Of a DNA stretch of 64,000 bases, positions 25,960-34,559 are shown piece by piece. A model generated the notes under the pieces. The model did no database searches, had not been told where the DNA came from, and saw nothing but the letters and a program-made list of their open reading frames with translations. Position numbers and translations under genes: made by a program. This DNA comes from JACMLD01 sp039919885 (GTDB taxonomy: Bacteria; Bacteroidota; Bacteroidia; Chitinophagales; Chitinophagaceae), in assembly GCA_039919885.1 (NCBI GenBank), contig JBDSEV010000015.1, forward strand, positions 62,001-126,000. The letters are read 5' to 3'. Positions within the stretch are counted from its first letter, which is position 1. Each line of letters starts with the position of its first letter.

Positions 25960-27852
25960 ATGAGAAAATTTACCGGGCTGTTTTTTTTACTGCTTGCTAC
26001 CCAACTCCATGCACAGTATGCACAGGATTCAGCGTGGATAAAAGAACATTATTATAAAATAGAACGCTTGATACCAATGCGTGACGGCGTAAAGCTTTTT
26101 ACTTCCGTCTACATGCCAAAGGATACTTCGCAAAATCATCCGATACTGTTAACGCGTACACCCTACTCCTGCGCCCCCTATGGTGAACAGCATTTTAATC
26201 CCAATCTGTGGAACCGCCACCTGCGCTATTACGCCAGGGAGAATTACATCCTGGTAACGCAAGACGTACGCGGACGCTGGATGAGTGAAGGTGAATTTGT
26301 GGACGTCCGGCCTTTTAATCCAAATAAAAAAGGAAAGGAGACAGACGAAGCAAGCGACACCTACGATGCCATCGACTGGATGGTAAAAAATCTGCCCGGC
26401 AACAATGGACATGCCGGTGTGTTTGGCATTTCTTATCCCGGCTTCTATTCAACCATGGCAGCGCTGAGCGGCCATCCTGCTTTAAAGGCAGTAAGCCCGC
26501 AAGCACCCGTAACCGACTGGTTCCAGGGTGACGATTTCCACCACAACGGCGCATTTATGCTGATGGACGCCTTTAGTTTTTATGCAGGGGGATTCGGGTA
26601 TCCGCGGCCGGCTCCTACCACGGTTTCGCCCGCTTCAACGTTGCGCATTCCTACGGCCGACAATTACACTACTTACCTTTCCATCGGTGCGCTGAGTAAT
26701 TTTAAAAAATTAGCCGGCGATAGCCTGCATTTTTTCAACGAAATGTTTGCCCATCCAAACTACGATGCCTGGTGGGAAGCGCGCAATCCGCGTAACTTTA
26801 TGAATGATGTATTACCGGCCATGCTAACCGTGGGTGGCCTGTTTGACGCAGAAGATTGTTTTGGCGCCTGGAACCTGTACAAGGCCTTAGAAAAGAAAAA
26901 TCCGACCAATCATTTCAACAAGTTGGTAATGGGGCCGTGGTACCACGGCCAATGGGCCTCAACAGACGGCACCCACCTGGGCAATCTCCGGTTTGGCGAT
27001 AACACTGCTTTCTGGTACCAGAACAATATCGAAATTCCCTTCTTTAATTATTACCTGAAAGGCAAGGGCGATAAACCGGCACTCGCAGAAGCGACTATCT
27101 TCTTCACTGGAGAAAATAAATGGCACCAATATCCGCAATGGCCGCCCGCAGAAAAGCAGGACAAACCCCTGTACCTGCAAGCGAACGGAAAATTAAGCTG
27201 GGACAAGCCGGCTGCCAGTGGTGGCTACAGTGAATATGTCAGCGACCCCGCTCACCCGGTTCCGTATACAGAAGCGGTGCATTTTTCAAGAACCCGTGAG
27301 TATATGACCGACGACCAGCGCTTTGCTTCCCGCCGTCCTGATGTGCTGAGTTTTCAAACCGACGCACTTGACAAGGACCTTACATTAGGCGGCACGGTGG
27401 TAGCGGATTTATTAACCAGCATTTCTGCGACCGATGCCGACTTTGTAGTAAAACTAATTGATGTTTTTCCGGATGACTTTACTTACCCCGATGCCCAACC
27501 GCAGCAAAAAAGATCCGCCAGCGGCGATTACCCAATGGGTGGCTACCAGCTAATGGTACGCGGCGAAATCATGCGCGGCCGTTTCAGAAATAGTTTTTCG
27601 CAGCCTGCTGCCTTTAAACCCAACAAAACGGAAAAAGTAAAATTTGAATTGCCCGACGTGGCCCATACTTTTTTAAAAGGACACAAAATAATGATACAGG
27701 TACAGAGCAGTTGGTTCCCCATTGCAGACCGAAATCCGCAGAAATTTATAAACATTTATACCGCTGTGGATGCAGATTTTCAAAAGGCAACCATCCGGAT
27801 ACTGCACGATGCGGCCAACAGTTCATCTATTATACTGCCGGTGCTGCCATAG
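25960..27852 (+). CDS. exported CocE/NonD (X-Pro dipeptidyl-peptidase S15) hydrolase
   Basis: A 630-residue exported serine hydrolase. A signal peptide (cleavage near LHAQ) is followed by an S15-type alpha/beta hydrolase domain with nucleophile Ser158 in GVFGISYPGF, QDVRGRWMSEGEF, and the His-bearing GPWYHGQWAS. The C-terminal jelly-roll domain (about 400-630) contains VKLIDVFPDDF and KGHKIMIQVQSSWFPIADRNP. The family hydrolyses acylated amino-acid or glutaryl amides, esters or X-Pro peptides; the Bacteroidota members are mostly uncharacterised. It is probably periplasmic, since no T9SS domain is present. It stands alone, with a near-consensus TACTTTAG box before it. Confidence 0.88.
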   Translation: MRKFTGLFFLLLATQLHAQYAQDSAWIKEHYYKIERLIPMRDGVKLFTSVYMPKDTSQNHPILLTRTPYSCAPYGEQHFNPNLWNRHLRYYARENYILVTQDVRGRWMSEGEFVDVRPFNPNKKGKETDEASDTYDAIDWMVKNLPGNNGHAGVFGISYPGFYSTMAALSGHPALKAVSPQAPVTDWFQGDDFHHNGAFMLMDAFSFYAGGFGYPRPAPTTVSPASTLRIPTADNYTTYLSIGALSNFKKLAGDSLHFFNEMFAHPNYDAWWEARNPRNFMNDVLPAMLTVGGLFDAEDCFGAWNLYKALEKKNPTNHFNKLVMGPWYHGQWASTDGTHLGNLRFGDNTAFWYQNNIEIPFFNYYLKGKGDKPALAEATIFFTGENKWHQYPQWPPAEKQDKPLYLQANGKLSWDKPAASGGYSEYVSDPAHPVPYTEAVHFSRTREYMTDDQRFASRRPDVLSFQTDALDKDLTLGGTVVADLLTSISATDADFVVKLIDVFPDDFTYPDAQPQQKRSASGDYPMGGYQLMVRGEIMRGRFRNSFSQPAAFKPNKTEKVKFELPDVAHTFLKGHKIMIQVQSSWFPIADRNPQKFINIYTAVDADFQKATIRILHDAANSSSIILPVLP

Positions 27853-28015
27853 ATTGATCCGCACTGCCTGATGATGGTGTTAAAGCAAAAATAGCAGCAA
27901 TGAATCGTGCCGCAGGAACGGACGGAGCATGCATGCAAATAAAAGTGTTTGTTTCGCTATCTTAGTATCGCTTTACATCAATTGAACCGGCAAATAAATT
28001 TTAAACTGACCCGCA

Positions 28016-29671
28016 ATGAAACAACGTTTCCCAATCTTGCTGTTACTGCTTATAACAGCTTCAGGCATGGCACAGACAATTAACATTATACCGCAGCCCG
28101 CGCAGATTAAACAGCCGAAAATAATGGCAAGTTTTACGGTTACACCGGCCACCCAGCTGGTGCTGGAAGGCAGTGGGTTGGAAAATTCTGCCAATTATTT
28201 AAACGAATACCTGTCGCGTTTTTATAATTTCAAACTTAAAACAGTCAAGAAAGCAAGTTCTAAAAATGCGATTACGCTGAATTACGAAAAAATGGATCAT
28301 CCGATACCGGGTGGTTACACGCTAACCGTTGATAACAACGGCATCTATATTGCCGGCGACAATGAAAATGGAGATTTTTACGGCATACAGACCCTTATAC
28401 AGTTGCTGCCGGTTCCGGCAACCGCCCAAACAACAAAATTGAACATTCCCTATGTATCCATTACTGATTTTCCACGTTTTGCATACCGGGGACTGATGCT
28501 GGATGCAGCCCGGCATTTCTTTCCGGTGGATTTTGTAAAAAAGTATATTGACTATATCGCGCTCCACAAGATGAATTATTTTCACTGGCACCTCACAGAA
28601 GACCAGGGGTGGCGCATCGAAATAAAAAAATATCCAAAACTAACAGAAACAGGCGCAAACAGGAACGGTACCATTATTGGCCGATACCCGGGCAAGGGAA
28701 GCGATAACGAGCCATACGGTGGTTTTTATACACAGGAACAGATCAAAGAGGTGGTAAAATATGCGGCGGCCCGCTATATAACGGTGATACCGGAACTTGA
28801 ACTACCGGGTCACAGCAGCGCAGCCATTGCGGCTTACCCGCAGCTGAGTTGTTTTCCTGACACCGCTACTTTTATTAGTCCATCAATGATCTCCAATGCA
28901 AGCAAGGAGCAACTGGCAGCCGGCCGCGTTAAATTGGTACAGGAAACATGGGGTGTTTTTAAAGACGTGTACTGTCCCAGTGAGTATACCTTTAAATTTT
29001 TACAGGATGTAATTGATGAAATACTACCATTGTTTCCTGCAAAATACATTCACATCGGAGGCGATGAGTGCCCTAAAGATGCATGGAAAGAATCTGCTTT
29101 TTGCCAGGAACTGATAAAAGAAAAAGGATTAAAAGATGAACATGGTCTCCAGAGTTATTTTATTGGCCGCATTGAAAAATATATCAACAGCAAAGGTAAA
29201 TCGATTATTGGCTGGGATGAAATTCTGGAAGGCGGACTGGCACCAAATGCCACTGTAATGAGTTGGCGCGGGGAAGAAGGCGGCATAGACGCCGCCAAAC
29301 AAAACCATGATGTTATTATGACTCCTGGATCTTATGTATACCTGGATCACGCGCAGCGTAAAGATGAAGACTCCGTAACCATTGGGGGTTTTCTTCCCCT
29401 GGAAACAGTCTATAAATATGAACCCATTCCGGCCGGATTAACAGAGAAAGAAGGCAAGCATATATTGGGTGCACAGGGCAACGTATGGACAGAGTACATG
29501 GCCAACACCCGGAAGATAGAATACATGATTTTTCCGCGGCTAAGTGCGCTGAGTGAAGTGTTGTGGAGTCCGAAAAATAAAAAAGATTTTACAGATTTTG
29601 AGAAAAGAATGAAAGTACAGTTCAGCCGGTATGATTTGTGGAAAGTGAATTATTATAATCCAACGCCATAA
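28016..29671 (+). CDS. GH20 beta-N-acetylhexosaminidase
   Basis: A 551-residue exported exo-hexosaminidase. After the signal peptide (ending near GMAQ) comes a GH20b alpha/beta domain (about 22-150) and the catalytic TIM barrel. The Asp-Glu pair of substrate-assisted catalysis is in HIGGDECPKDAW at about 346-357. RGLMLDAARHFFPVDFVKKY, HWHLTEDQGWRIEIKKYP and QGNVWTEYM are also conserved. It releases terminal GlcNAc/GalNAc from chitooligosaccharides or glycans. It lies next to, but convergent with, the L-fucose operon; both could act on host or plant glycans, but shared regulation is not shown. Confidence 0.93.
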   Translation: MKQRFPILLLLLITASGMAQTINIIPQPAQIKQPKIMASFTVTPATQLVLEGSGLENSANYLNEYLSRFYNFKLKTVKKASSKNAITLNYEKMDHPIPGGYTLTVDNNGIYIAGDNENGDFYGIQTLIQLLPVPATAQTTKLNIPYVSITDFPRFAYRGLMLDAARHFFPVDFVKKYIDYIALHKMNYFHWHLTEDQGWRIEIKKYPKLTETGANRNGTIIGRYPGKGSDNEPYGGFYTQEQIKEVVKYAAARYITVIPELELPGHSSAAIAAYPQLSCFPDTATFISPSMISNASKEQLAAGRVKLVQETWGVFKDVYCPSEYTFKFLQDVIDEILPLFPAKYIHIGGDECPKDAWKESAFCQELIKEKGLKDEHGLQSYFIGRIEKYINSKGKSIIGWDEILEGGLAPNATVMSWRGEEGGIDAAKQNHDVIMTPGSYVYLDHAQRKDEDSVTIGGFLPLETVYKYEPIPAGLTEKEGKHILGAQGNVWTEYMANTRKIEYMIFPRLSALSEVLWSPKNKKDFTDFEKRMKVQFSRYDLWKVNYYNPTP

Positions 29672-29750
29672 TCGGGAAATAGCAGGTTTTATTGCAGGCA
29701 CATTGCCGGTTAAGCGGCCGCCTGCTGTGATAATGTACCCGCAAAATTTT

Positions 29751-29783
29751 AAAAGCCTGGCGAATCATTCGCCAGGCTTTTTT
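29751..29783. terminator. bidirectional terminator between hexosaminidase gene and fucose operon
   Basis: A 13-bp stem (AAAAGCCTGGCGA / TCGCCAGGCTTTT, loop ATCAT) ends in six to seven Ts on the plus strand and AT-rich sequence on the minus strand. It sits between the two convergent units. Confidence 0.88.
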
Positions 29784-29830
29784 ATTGAATACTTGCAGAT
29801 ATATTGATCAGGAGAAAAACTACACACCGG

Positions 29831-30619
29831 TTATGCATTGGCAAGGGCCCTGTCCAGGTGCACATAACCGCCGTCTACATGTATTAGTTGTCCGGTAGTG
29901 TGGCTGGAGCAATCAGACAATAAAAAGGCAGTGGTGTTACCCAACTCTTCTGCCGTGGTCATCCGGCTACCAAGTGGAATGCTCGCTTCTATCGATTTTA
30001 ATTTCTCCTCCGGGTTCGGTAAAGTATTGATCCACCTTTCGTACAAAGGTGTAAAACACTCCGCTACTACAATGGCGTTTACACGGATACCATATTTCAG
30101 TAATTCAACCGCCCACTCACGGGTTAATGCGTTGCGGCCACCGTTGGCTGCAGCATAGGCCGAAGTACCGCCCTGGCCTGTCTCTGCAGTTTTTGATGTA
30201 ATGTTTACAATGGCACCTTTGGTTTTTTTCAACTCGGGCAGTGCATGGTGTACAATCAAATAATAATGCACCATGTTTTTATGCAGCGAAGCCATAAATG
30301 CTTCGTAATTGCCGTTTTCTAACCCCACACCGTCATTGGCACCCGCATTGTTTACCACACCGTCTATCCGTCCAAATTCCGCTATTACTTTTCTTACCGC
30401 ATTTTCACAGGCGGCTGGCTGCATCAGCTCCCCCACTACCTGTGCACACCGGCCCCCGGCAGCAATAACGGCTGCAACGGTTTCCAGGTTATCTTTTTCA
30501 TTGCGGCCAATGATAACAGGTACGGCGCCTTCGCTCGCCAGCACTTTTACGATTCCTTCCCCGATACCTTTTGCTCCACCAGTTACAATAATTATTTTGT
30601 CTTTTAAATGCAGGTCCAT
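29831..30619 (-). CDS. L-fucose dehydrogenase-type SDR with altered catalytic lysine
   Basis: A 262-residue classical short-chain dehydrogenase resembling the Burkholderia multivorans L-fucose dehydrogenase (shared features include the MDLxLKDK start, NNAGxNDGxGL and HxxGGYVHLDRAL end). It would oxidise L-fucose to L-fucono-1,5-lactone with NAD(P). The Rossmann motif TGGAKGIG is at residues 13-20, NNAG at 90-93 and the catalytic Ser142 in TSKTAETGQG. Tyr155 is present, but the YxxxK motif reads YAAAN: Asn159 (codon AAC, bases 30143-30145) replaces the lysine. This normally abolishes activity, so either chemistry differs or the gene is impaired. It is the last gene of the fucose operon, 5 bp from the lactonase. 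Confidence 0.85.
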   Translation of the reverse strand: MDLHLKDKIIIVTGGAKGIGEGIVKVLASEGAVPVIIGRNEKDNLETVAAVIAAGGRCAQVVGELMQPAACENAVRKVIAEFGRIDGVVNNAGANDGVGLENGNYEAFMASLHKNMVHYYLIVHHALPELKKTKGAIVNITSKTAETGQGGTSAYAAANGGRNALTREWAVELLKYGIRVNAIVVAECFTPLYERWINTLPNPEEKLKSIEASIPLGSRMTTAEELGNTTAFLLSDCSSHTTGQLIHVDGGYVHLDRALANA

Positions 30620-30624
30620 TGTTT

Positions 30625-31488
30625 TTATGTTAAGTGATAAAATGCTGATGCGTTTTTGCTGAAAACTAAATGCTGTTCTTCCGGGGAGAAACTACTGTAA
30701 AAGTTGCGAACAATATCAATCACCGATTCATAAGACCCTGCAGACAAGCAAACCGGCCAGTCAGACCCGTACATGATGCGGTGAATACCAAAAGCCTCTG
30801 TAACAACTTCCATATAAGGCGAAAGCTGGGAGGGCTGCCAGTGGCGTATATCGGCTTCGGTGACCATACCGCTAATTTTACAATGCACATTTGGATACTG
30901 CGCAATGGCGATGATGTCTTTTTTCCAGGATGCAAGGGACCCGCTTTTGATGGGGGGTTTAGCAATATGATCAAGCACAAATGGCTGGTCAGGAAACTGT
31001 TTCACCAATTGGAGGGCGGCAGGCAGGTGTTGCGGAAAAATTAAAATATCATAGGTAAATTTAAATTGGCGCAATAAAGCAATGCCCCGTAAAAAAGAAG
31101 GCTGCAGCATAAAGCTCGGATCTTCTCCCTGCAACACATGCCTGAATCCTTTGAGACCCGCAAACTGGCTGTAATGGGTAAGCCTTGCTTCAGCATGCTC
31201 CCCTTTCAGATCTACCCAACCCACCACACCCGTAATAAAATCGTTTTCCATGTACAACTTCAACAGGAAATCAGTTTCCTCTTCGGTTTGATCTGCCTGT
31301 ACAGCAACGCAACCAGCGATATTATTTCTTTCCAAAACGGGTAGCAGGTCCCCCGGTAAAAAATCCTTCCTGATAACGGCCATCTCATCGCTTATCCAGC
31401 TGTGGCGGTCAGGATGGTATTGCCAAAAATGCTGGTGGCTGTCTATAGCGTGCTGTAGCGGTGTATTGTCAGACTGGCGAGCGACCAT
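30625..31488 (-). CDS. L-fucono-1,5-lactonase (amidohydrolase superfamily, COG3618)
   Basis: A 287-residue metal-dependent lactonase of the amidohydrolase superfamily. The N-terminal metal motif is IDSHQHFWQ (residues 15-23), and the C-terminal landmark is MYGSDWPVCLSAGSYESV, with the metal-ligand Asp. COG3618 members hydrolyse sugar lactones; the neighbours (fucose dehydrogenase, FucP, mutarotase) point to L-fuconolactone. The N-terminus contains a short polar stretch (MVARQSDNTPLQHA) that is probably not a signal. It is spaced 9 bp after the mutarotase gene and 5 bp before the dehydrogenase, a tight operon. Confidence 0.88.
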   Translation of the reverse strand: MVARQSDNTPLQHAIDSHQHFWQYHPDRHSWISDEMAVIRKDFLPGDLLPVLERNNIAGCVAVQADQTEEETDFLLKLYMENDFITGVVGWVDLKGEHAEARLTHYSQFAGLKGFRHVLQGEDPSFMLQPSFLRGIALLRQFKFTYDILIFPQHLPAALQLVKQFPDQPFVLDHIAKPPIKSGSLASWKKDIIAIAQYPNVHCKISGMVTEADIRHWQPSQLSPYMEVVTEAFGIHRIMYGSDWPVCLSAGSYESVIDIVRNFYSSFSPEEQHLVFSKNASAFYHLT

Positions 31489-31497
31489 AAATACGCA

Positions 31498-31833
31498 TTA
31501 AGCATTGAGGGTAAATACATTTTCCATCAGTACCCATTTTTCTCCGGGCAGCGCACCGGGCAGCGCCTGCTGATATTTCCACATGAGTGCTTCCCACTCC
31601 TGCACCTTTGGATTGATCTTGTCCATTTCTTCCTTGTGCTGGAAACTGAAAAAATTGTCTGTTTCCATTATCATAAACATTCGGTTACCAGTACGGTAAA
31701 TTTCCATTCTTTTGATACCCGAGTCTGCAATACTTTTTTCTATTTCCGGCCAGACATTCTGGTGATAGGTTTCGTACTCAGCAATCAGGTTCGGATCATT
31801 TATTAAATCAAGTGCCAGGCAGTAACGGCGCAT
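31498..31833 (-). CDS. L-fucose/L-rhamnose mutarotase family protein
   Basis: A 111-residue dimeric alpha-beta-barrel (RhaM/DUF718) protein that interconverts anomers of a 6-deoxy-L-sugar. The family signature is visible: MRRYCLALDLINDP, EYETYHQNVWPEI with the conserved His, IYRTGNRMFMIMET, and the Trp-rich C-terminus (EWEALMWKYQQ). Members in fucose loci act as L-fucose mutarotases, which fits here. Anomer balance matters because the permease and dehydrogenase each select one anomer. It lies between fucP (124 bp away) and the lactonase. Confidence 0.88.
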   Translation of the reverse strand: MRRYCLALDLINDPNLIAEYETYHQNVWPEIEKSIADSGIKRMEIYRTGNRMFMIMETDNFFSFQHKEEMDKINPKVQEWEALMWKYQQALPGALPGEKWVLMENVFTLNA

Positions 31834-31957
31834 ATGCAGACTTATTTAGCTGTAATTATTTTTACCGGAGCATTGCAACAGGTGTATGTTAAGTGCAATG
31901 CCCTGGCCATTTTTTATTTCTTTTTTAATCGATACCGCTAAGCGGCTCACAGCGCTG

Positions 31958-33265
31958 TCAATGCAGCACTTCAATCGCTTTTTCCGAATGCTTGTATCCT
32001 TTAAGTCCGAAATATAAGATTATAACAAAACAAACGAGTGGTACAATATAACCATATTGAAAATTATCTGTTTTATCAGAAATAAAAGCCAGTATTCTCG
32101 GAAGTATGGCTCCCCCAACGATAGACATAATTAATAAGGTTGATCCCGATTTTGTATCTGCGCCGATATCATGAATACCCAAAGCGAAAATAGTGGGAAA
32201 CATGATAGACATAAAAAAGGCCAGCGCCACGGTAGCATACAGCGTCAATAAGCCTGATGCAAAAATAATTACCAGGCACAACAGCACGCATGCAACGGCA
32301 TACAAAGACAATAATTTTGACGGCTGTATATAGCGCATAAAAAAAGTTCCGGCAAACCTTCCTATCATAAATGCGAGACCAGCAAGGCCTGCATAAAACG
32401 CAGCTTGCTGATCAGTTATACTGGCAACTTTTGTTGCAAACAAGATGAGGAAGTTAAAAACGCAAACCTGTGCTCCAACGTAACAAAATTCTGCAATAAC
32501 GGCCCATGTTAAATGACGGTGATGAAACGCATGAAAAATGCTTTTCTTTTCTTTCTCTTCGGCATCTTTTATATCGGGCAATTTTGTAAAAAAGAAAATC
32601 AAAAACACCACTACAATAGCAATGCCCAGAATCATGTAAGGCAATTTTACAGTGGCCGTTTCCTGGTGAAGGTACGCGTTGCGTACTTGCTCAGTCATGG
32701 CTGCAAGGCCGGCATCGTCTATTGGCGTTTCTGAAAGAATAAGTTTAGCGCCAATAAGCGGCGCTAGAAAAGCGGCAAAGCCGTTAAACGACTGAGCAAA
32801 GTTTAATCGCTGTGTTGAAGTTTTAGGATTTCCTAAAATGGTAGCATAAGGATTTGCTGCTGTTTCCAGGATAGCCAGTCCGCATGCGAGAATAAACAAT
32901 GCGCCCAGAAAAAAAGCATACTGCATCGTATTAGCGGCGGGTATAAACAAAAAGCACCCGCCTGCAAATAATGCCAGCCCGATAAGGATACCTGTTTTGT
33001 AACCATATTTCTTCATTATAATGCCTGCAGGAACCGCCATTATAAAATACCCAAGATAAACGGCAGAGTCTACCAGCGACGCTTTTACCGTATTTAAATT
33101 AAATCCCCTTCGCAAGTGAGCAATTAAAATGCCGTCGAGATTATGAATAAATCCCCAGAAGAAAAAGAGGCTCGTCACCATAATAAAAGGAAACAAAAAT
33201 TTTCCCTTGCCGGCATGTGCGGGCGGCTGGGTATCTGCAAGGTTAGAAGGCAAGGCCATAAGCAA
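31958..33265 (-). CDS. fucP: L-fucose:proton symporter FucP
   Basis: A 435-residue major-facilitator permease with twelve predicted membrane helices. SLFFFWGFIHNLDGILIAHLR in helix 1 and ETAANPYATILGNPKTSTQRLNFAQSFNG in the helix 4-5 region match the FucP/GluP subfamily. It would bring L-fucose into the cytoplasm for the mutarotase and dehydrogenase. Met3 (33259) is an alternative start. The gene follows the second UxuA paralogue after 16 bp. Expected regulation is through the common operon promoter upstream of 35729. Confidence 0.9.
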   Translation of the reverse strand: MLMALPSNLADTQPPAHAGKGKFLFPFIMVTSLFFFWGFIHNLDGILIAHLRRGFNLNTVKASLVDSAVYLGYFIMAVPAGIIMKKYGYKTGILIGLALFAGGCFLFIPAANTMQYAFFLGALFILACGLAILETAANPYATILGNPKTSTQRLNFAQSFNGFAAFLAPLIGAKLILSETPIDDAGLAAMTEQVRNAYLHQETATVKLPYMILGIAIVVVFLIFFFTKLPDIKDAEEKEKKSIFHAFHHRHLTWAVIAEFCYVGAQVCVFNFLILFATKVASITDQQAAFYAGLAGLAFMIGRFAGTFFMRYIQPSKLLSLYAVACVLLCLVIIFASGLLTLYATVALAFFMSIMFPTIFALGIHDIGADTKSGSTLLIMSIVGGAILPRILAFISDKTDNFQYGYIVPLVCFVIILYFGLKGYKHSEKAIEVLH

Positions 33266-33281
33266 TTATTGTTAGTGGTTG

Positions 33282-34454
33282 TTAAATACTCAATGATTTA
33301 GCTATTCCAAATTCGAGTCCGCGCAGTTCTGCCAGTCCCCTCAATCTTCCAATAGCGGAATAGCCGGGGTTGGTTTTCTTGTTGAGGTCATCGAGCATCT
33401 GGTGCCCGTGATCCGGCCGCATCGGAATGCTGATGTTTTTCTCCTGCGCCAGCAGCACGACTGCTTTCATAACGGCATACATGTCTACATCTCCTTCCAG
33501 GTGATTGTCTTCATAAAAATCACCAGCCGTATTGCGCCGGGTAGAACGAAGGTGTAAGAAATGGATCCTTTCGCCAAATTCGGTTATCATGGCCGGCAGA
33601 TCATTGTCTTCGCGCACGCCGTAAGATCCGGTACAAAAACAAAGACCATTACTCACCGCAGGTACGGCCGCTATCAATTGCAAAACGTCTTTGCTGTTTT
33701 TTACCACCCTGGGCAAACCAAATATAGCAAACGGCGGATCATCCGGGTGGATGGCCATCTTAATGCCAACGCTTTCTGCAACCGGCACTACCTGCTGCAA
33801 AAAGTAAATTAAATGGTTGCGCAATACTGTTTCGTCAATACCATCATACTTATCCAGTGCTTCCTGAAATTGCGCAACGGTAAAAGATGCTTCACTGCCG
33901 GGCAGGCCCGCAATAATATTCCGTTGCAGCGATTGCTTTTCCGCTGCGCTCATCTGCTGGAACCGTTGCTCGCCACTGAACAATGCTTCACTGGTATAAT
34001 CTGCCGACGCGTTCTTTCTTTTCAGCATAAAAACATCGAACGCTACCAGCGCAGCTTTTTCGAAGCGAAGTGCTTTGGAACCATCCGCTACTTCATACGA
34101 TAGATCAGTCCTGGTCCAATCCAGTACTGGCATAAAATTATAGGTGATCACTTCAATGCCGGCAGCAGCCAGGTTCCGGATACTTTCTTTATAATTGTCA
34201 ATGTACACGTGAAAGTTACCCTGTTGGGTTTTAATATCCTCGTGAACCGGTACACTTTCTACTACTTTCCAATCCAGCCCCGCCGCGTTGATAATGGCTT
34301 TACGTTTTTTAATTTCAATACTGGTCCACACTTGCCCATTGGGTATATGGTGCAATGCAGACACTACACCGGTACAACCCGCCTGCAAAATATCGGCTAA
34401 ACTCACCGGGTCTTCCGGACCATACCAGCGCATGGTGGGCGTTAATAATGTCAT
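33282..34454 (-). CDS. uxuA: UxuA-type mannonate dehydratase, copy 2
   Basis: A 390-residue (beta/alpha)8 dehydratase of the UxuA family, which converts D-mannonate to 2-keto-3-deoxy-D-gluconate with Fe(II)/Mn(II). TMRWYGPEDPVSLADILQAG, KVVESVPVHEDIK, CFCTGSYG, HLRSTRR and MRPDHGHQM are family landmarks including metal ligands. It is a paralogue of the gene just upstream: 42 of the first 60 aligned residues are identical by eye. No uxuB (fructuronate reductase) or uronate isomerase accompanies it. In this operon a 6-deoxy-hexonate such as L-fuconate is an alternative substrate, which is inference only. Confidence 0.87.
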   Translation of the reverse strand: MTLLTPTMRWYGPEDPVSLADILQAGCTGVVSALHHIPNGQVWTSIEIKKRKAIINAAGLDWKVVESVPVHEDIKTQQGNFHVYIDNYKESIRNLAAAGIEVITYNFMPVLDWTRTDLSYEVADGSKALRFEKAALVAFDVFMLKRKNASADYTSEALFSGEQRFQQMSAAEKQSLQRNIIAGLPGSEASFTVAQFQEALDKYDGIDETVLRNHLIYFLQQVVPVAESVGIKMAIHPDDPPFAIFGLPRVVKNSKDVLQLIAAVPAVSNGLCFCTGSYGVREDNDLPAMITEFGERIHFLHLRSTRRNTAGDFYEDNHLEGDVDMYAVMKAVVLLAQEKNISIPMRPDHGHQMLDDLNKKTNPGYSAIGRLRGLAELRGLEFGIAKSLSI

Positions 34455-34559
34455 ATATGGTAGTTCCGTGCAGTTTCGTTAAAATGGTCATGAAGATAAT
34501 ATAGAACCACCAAACTGCATTTTTGATTAAGAAGATTATTTTGTGCGGGTAAACCCCGG

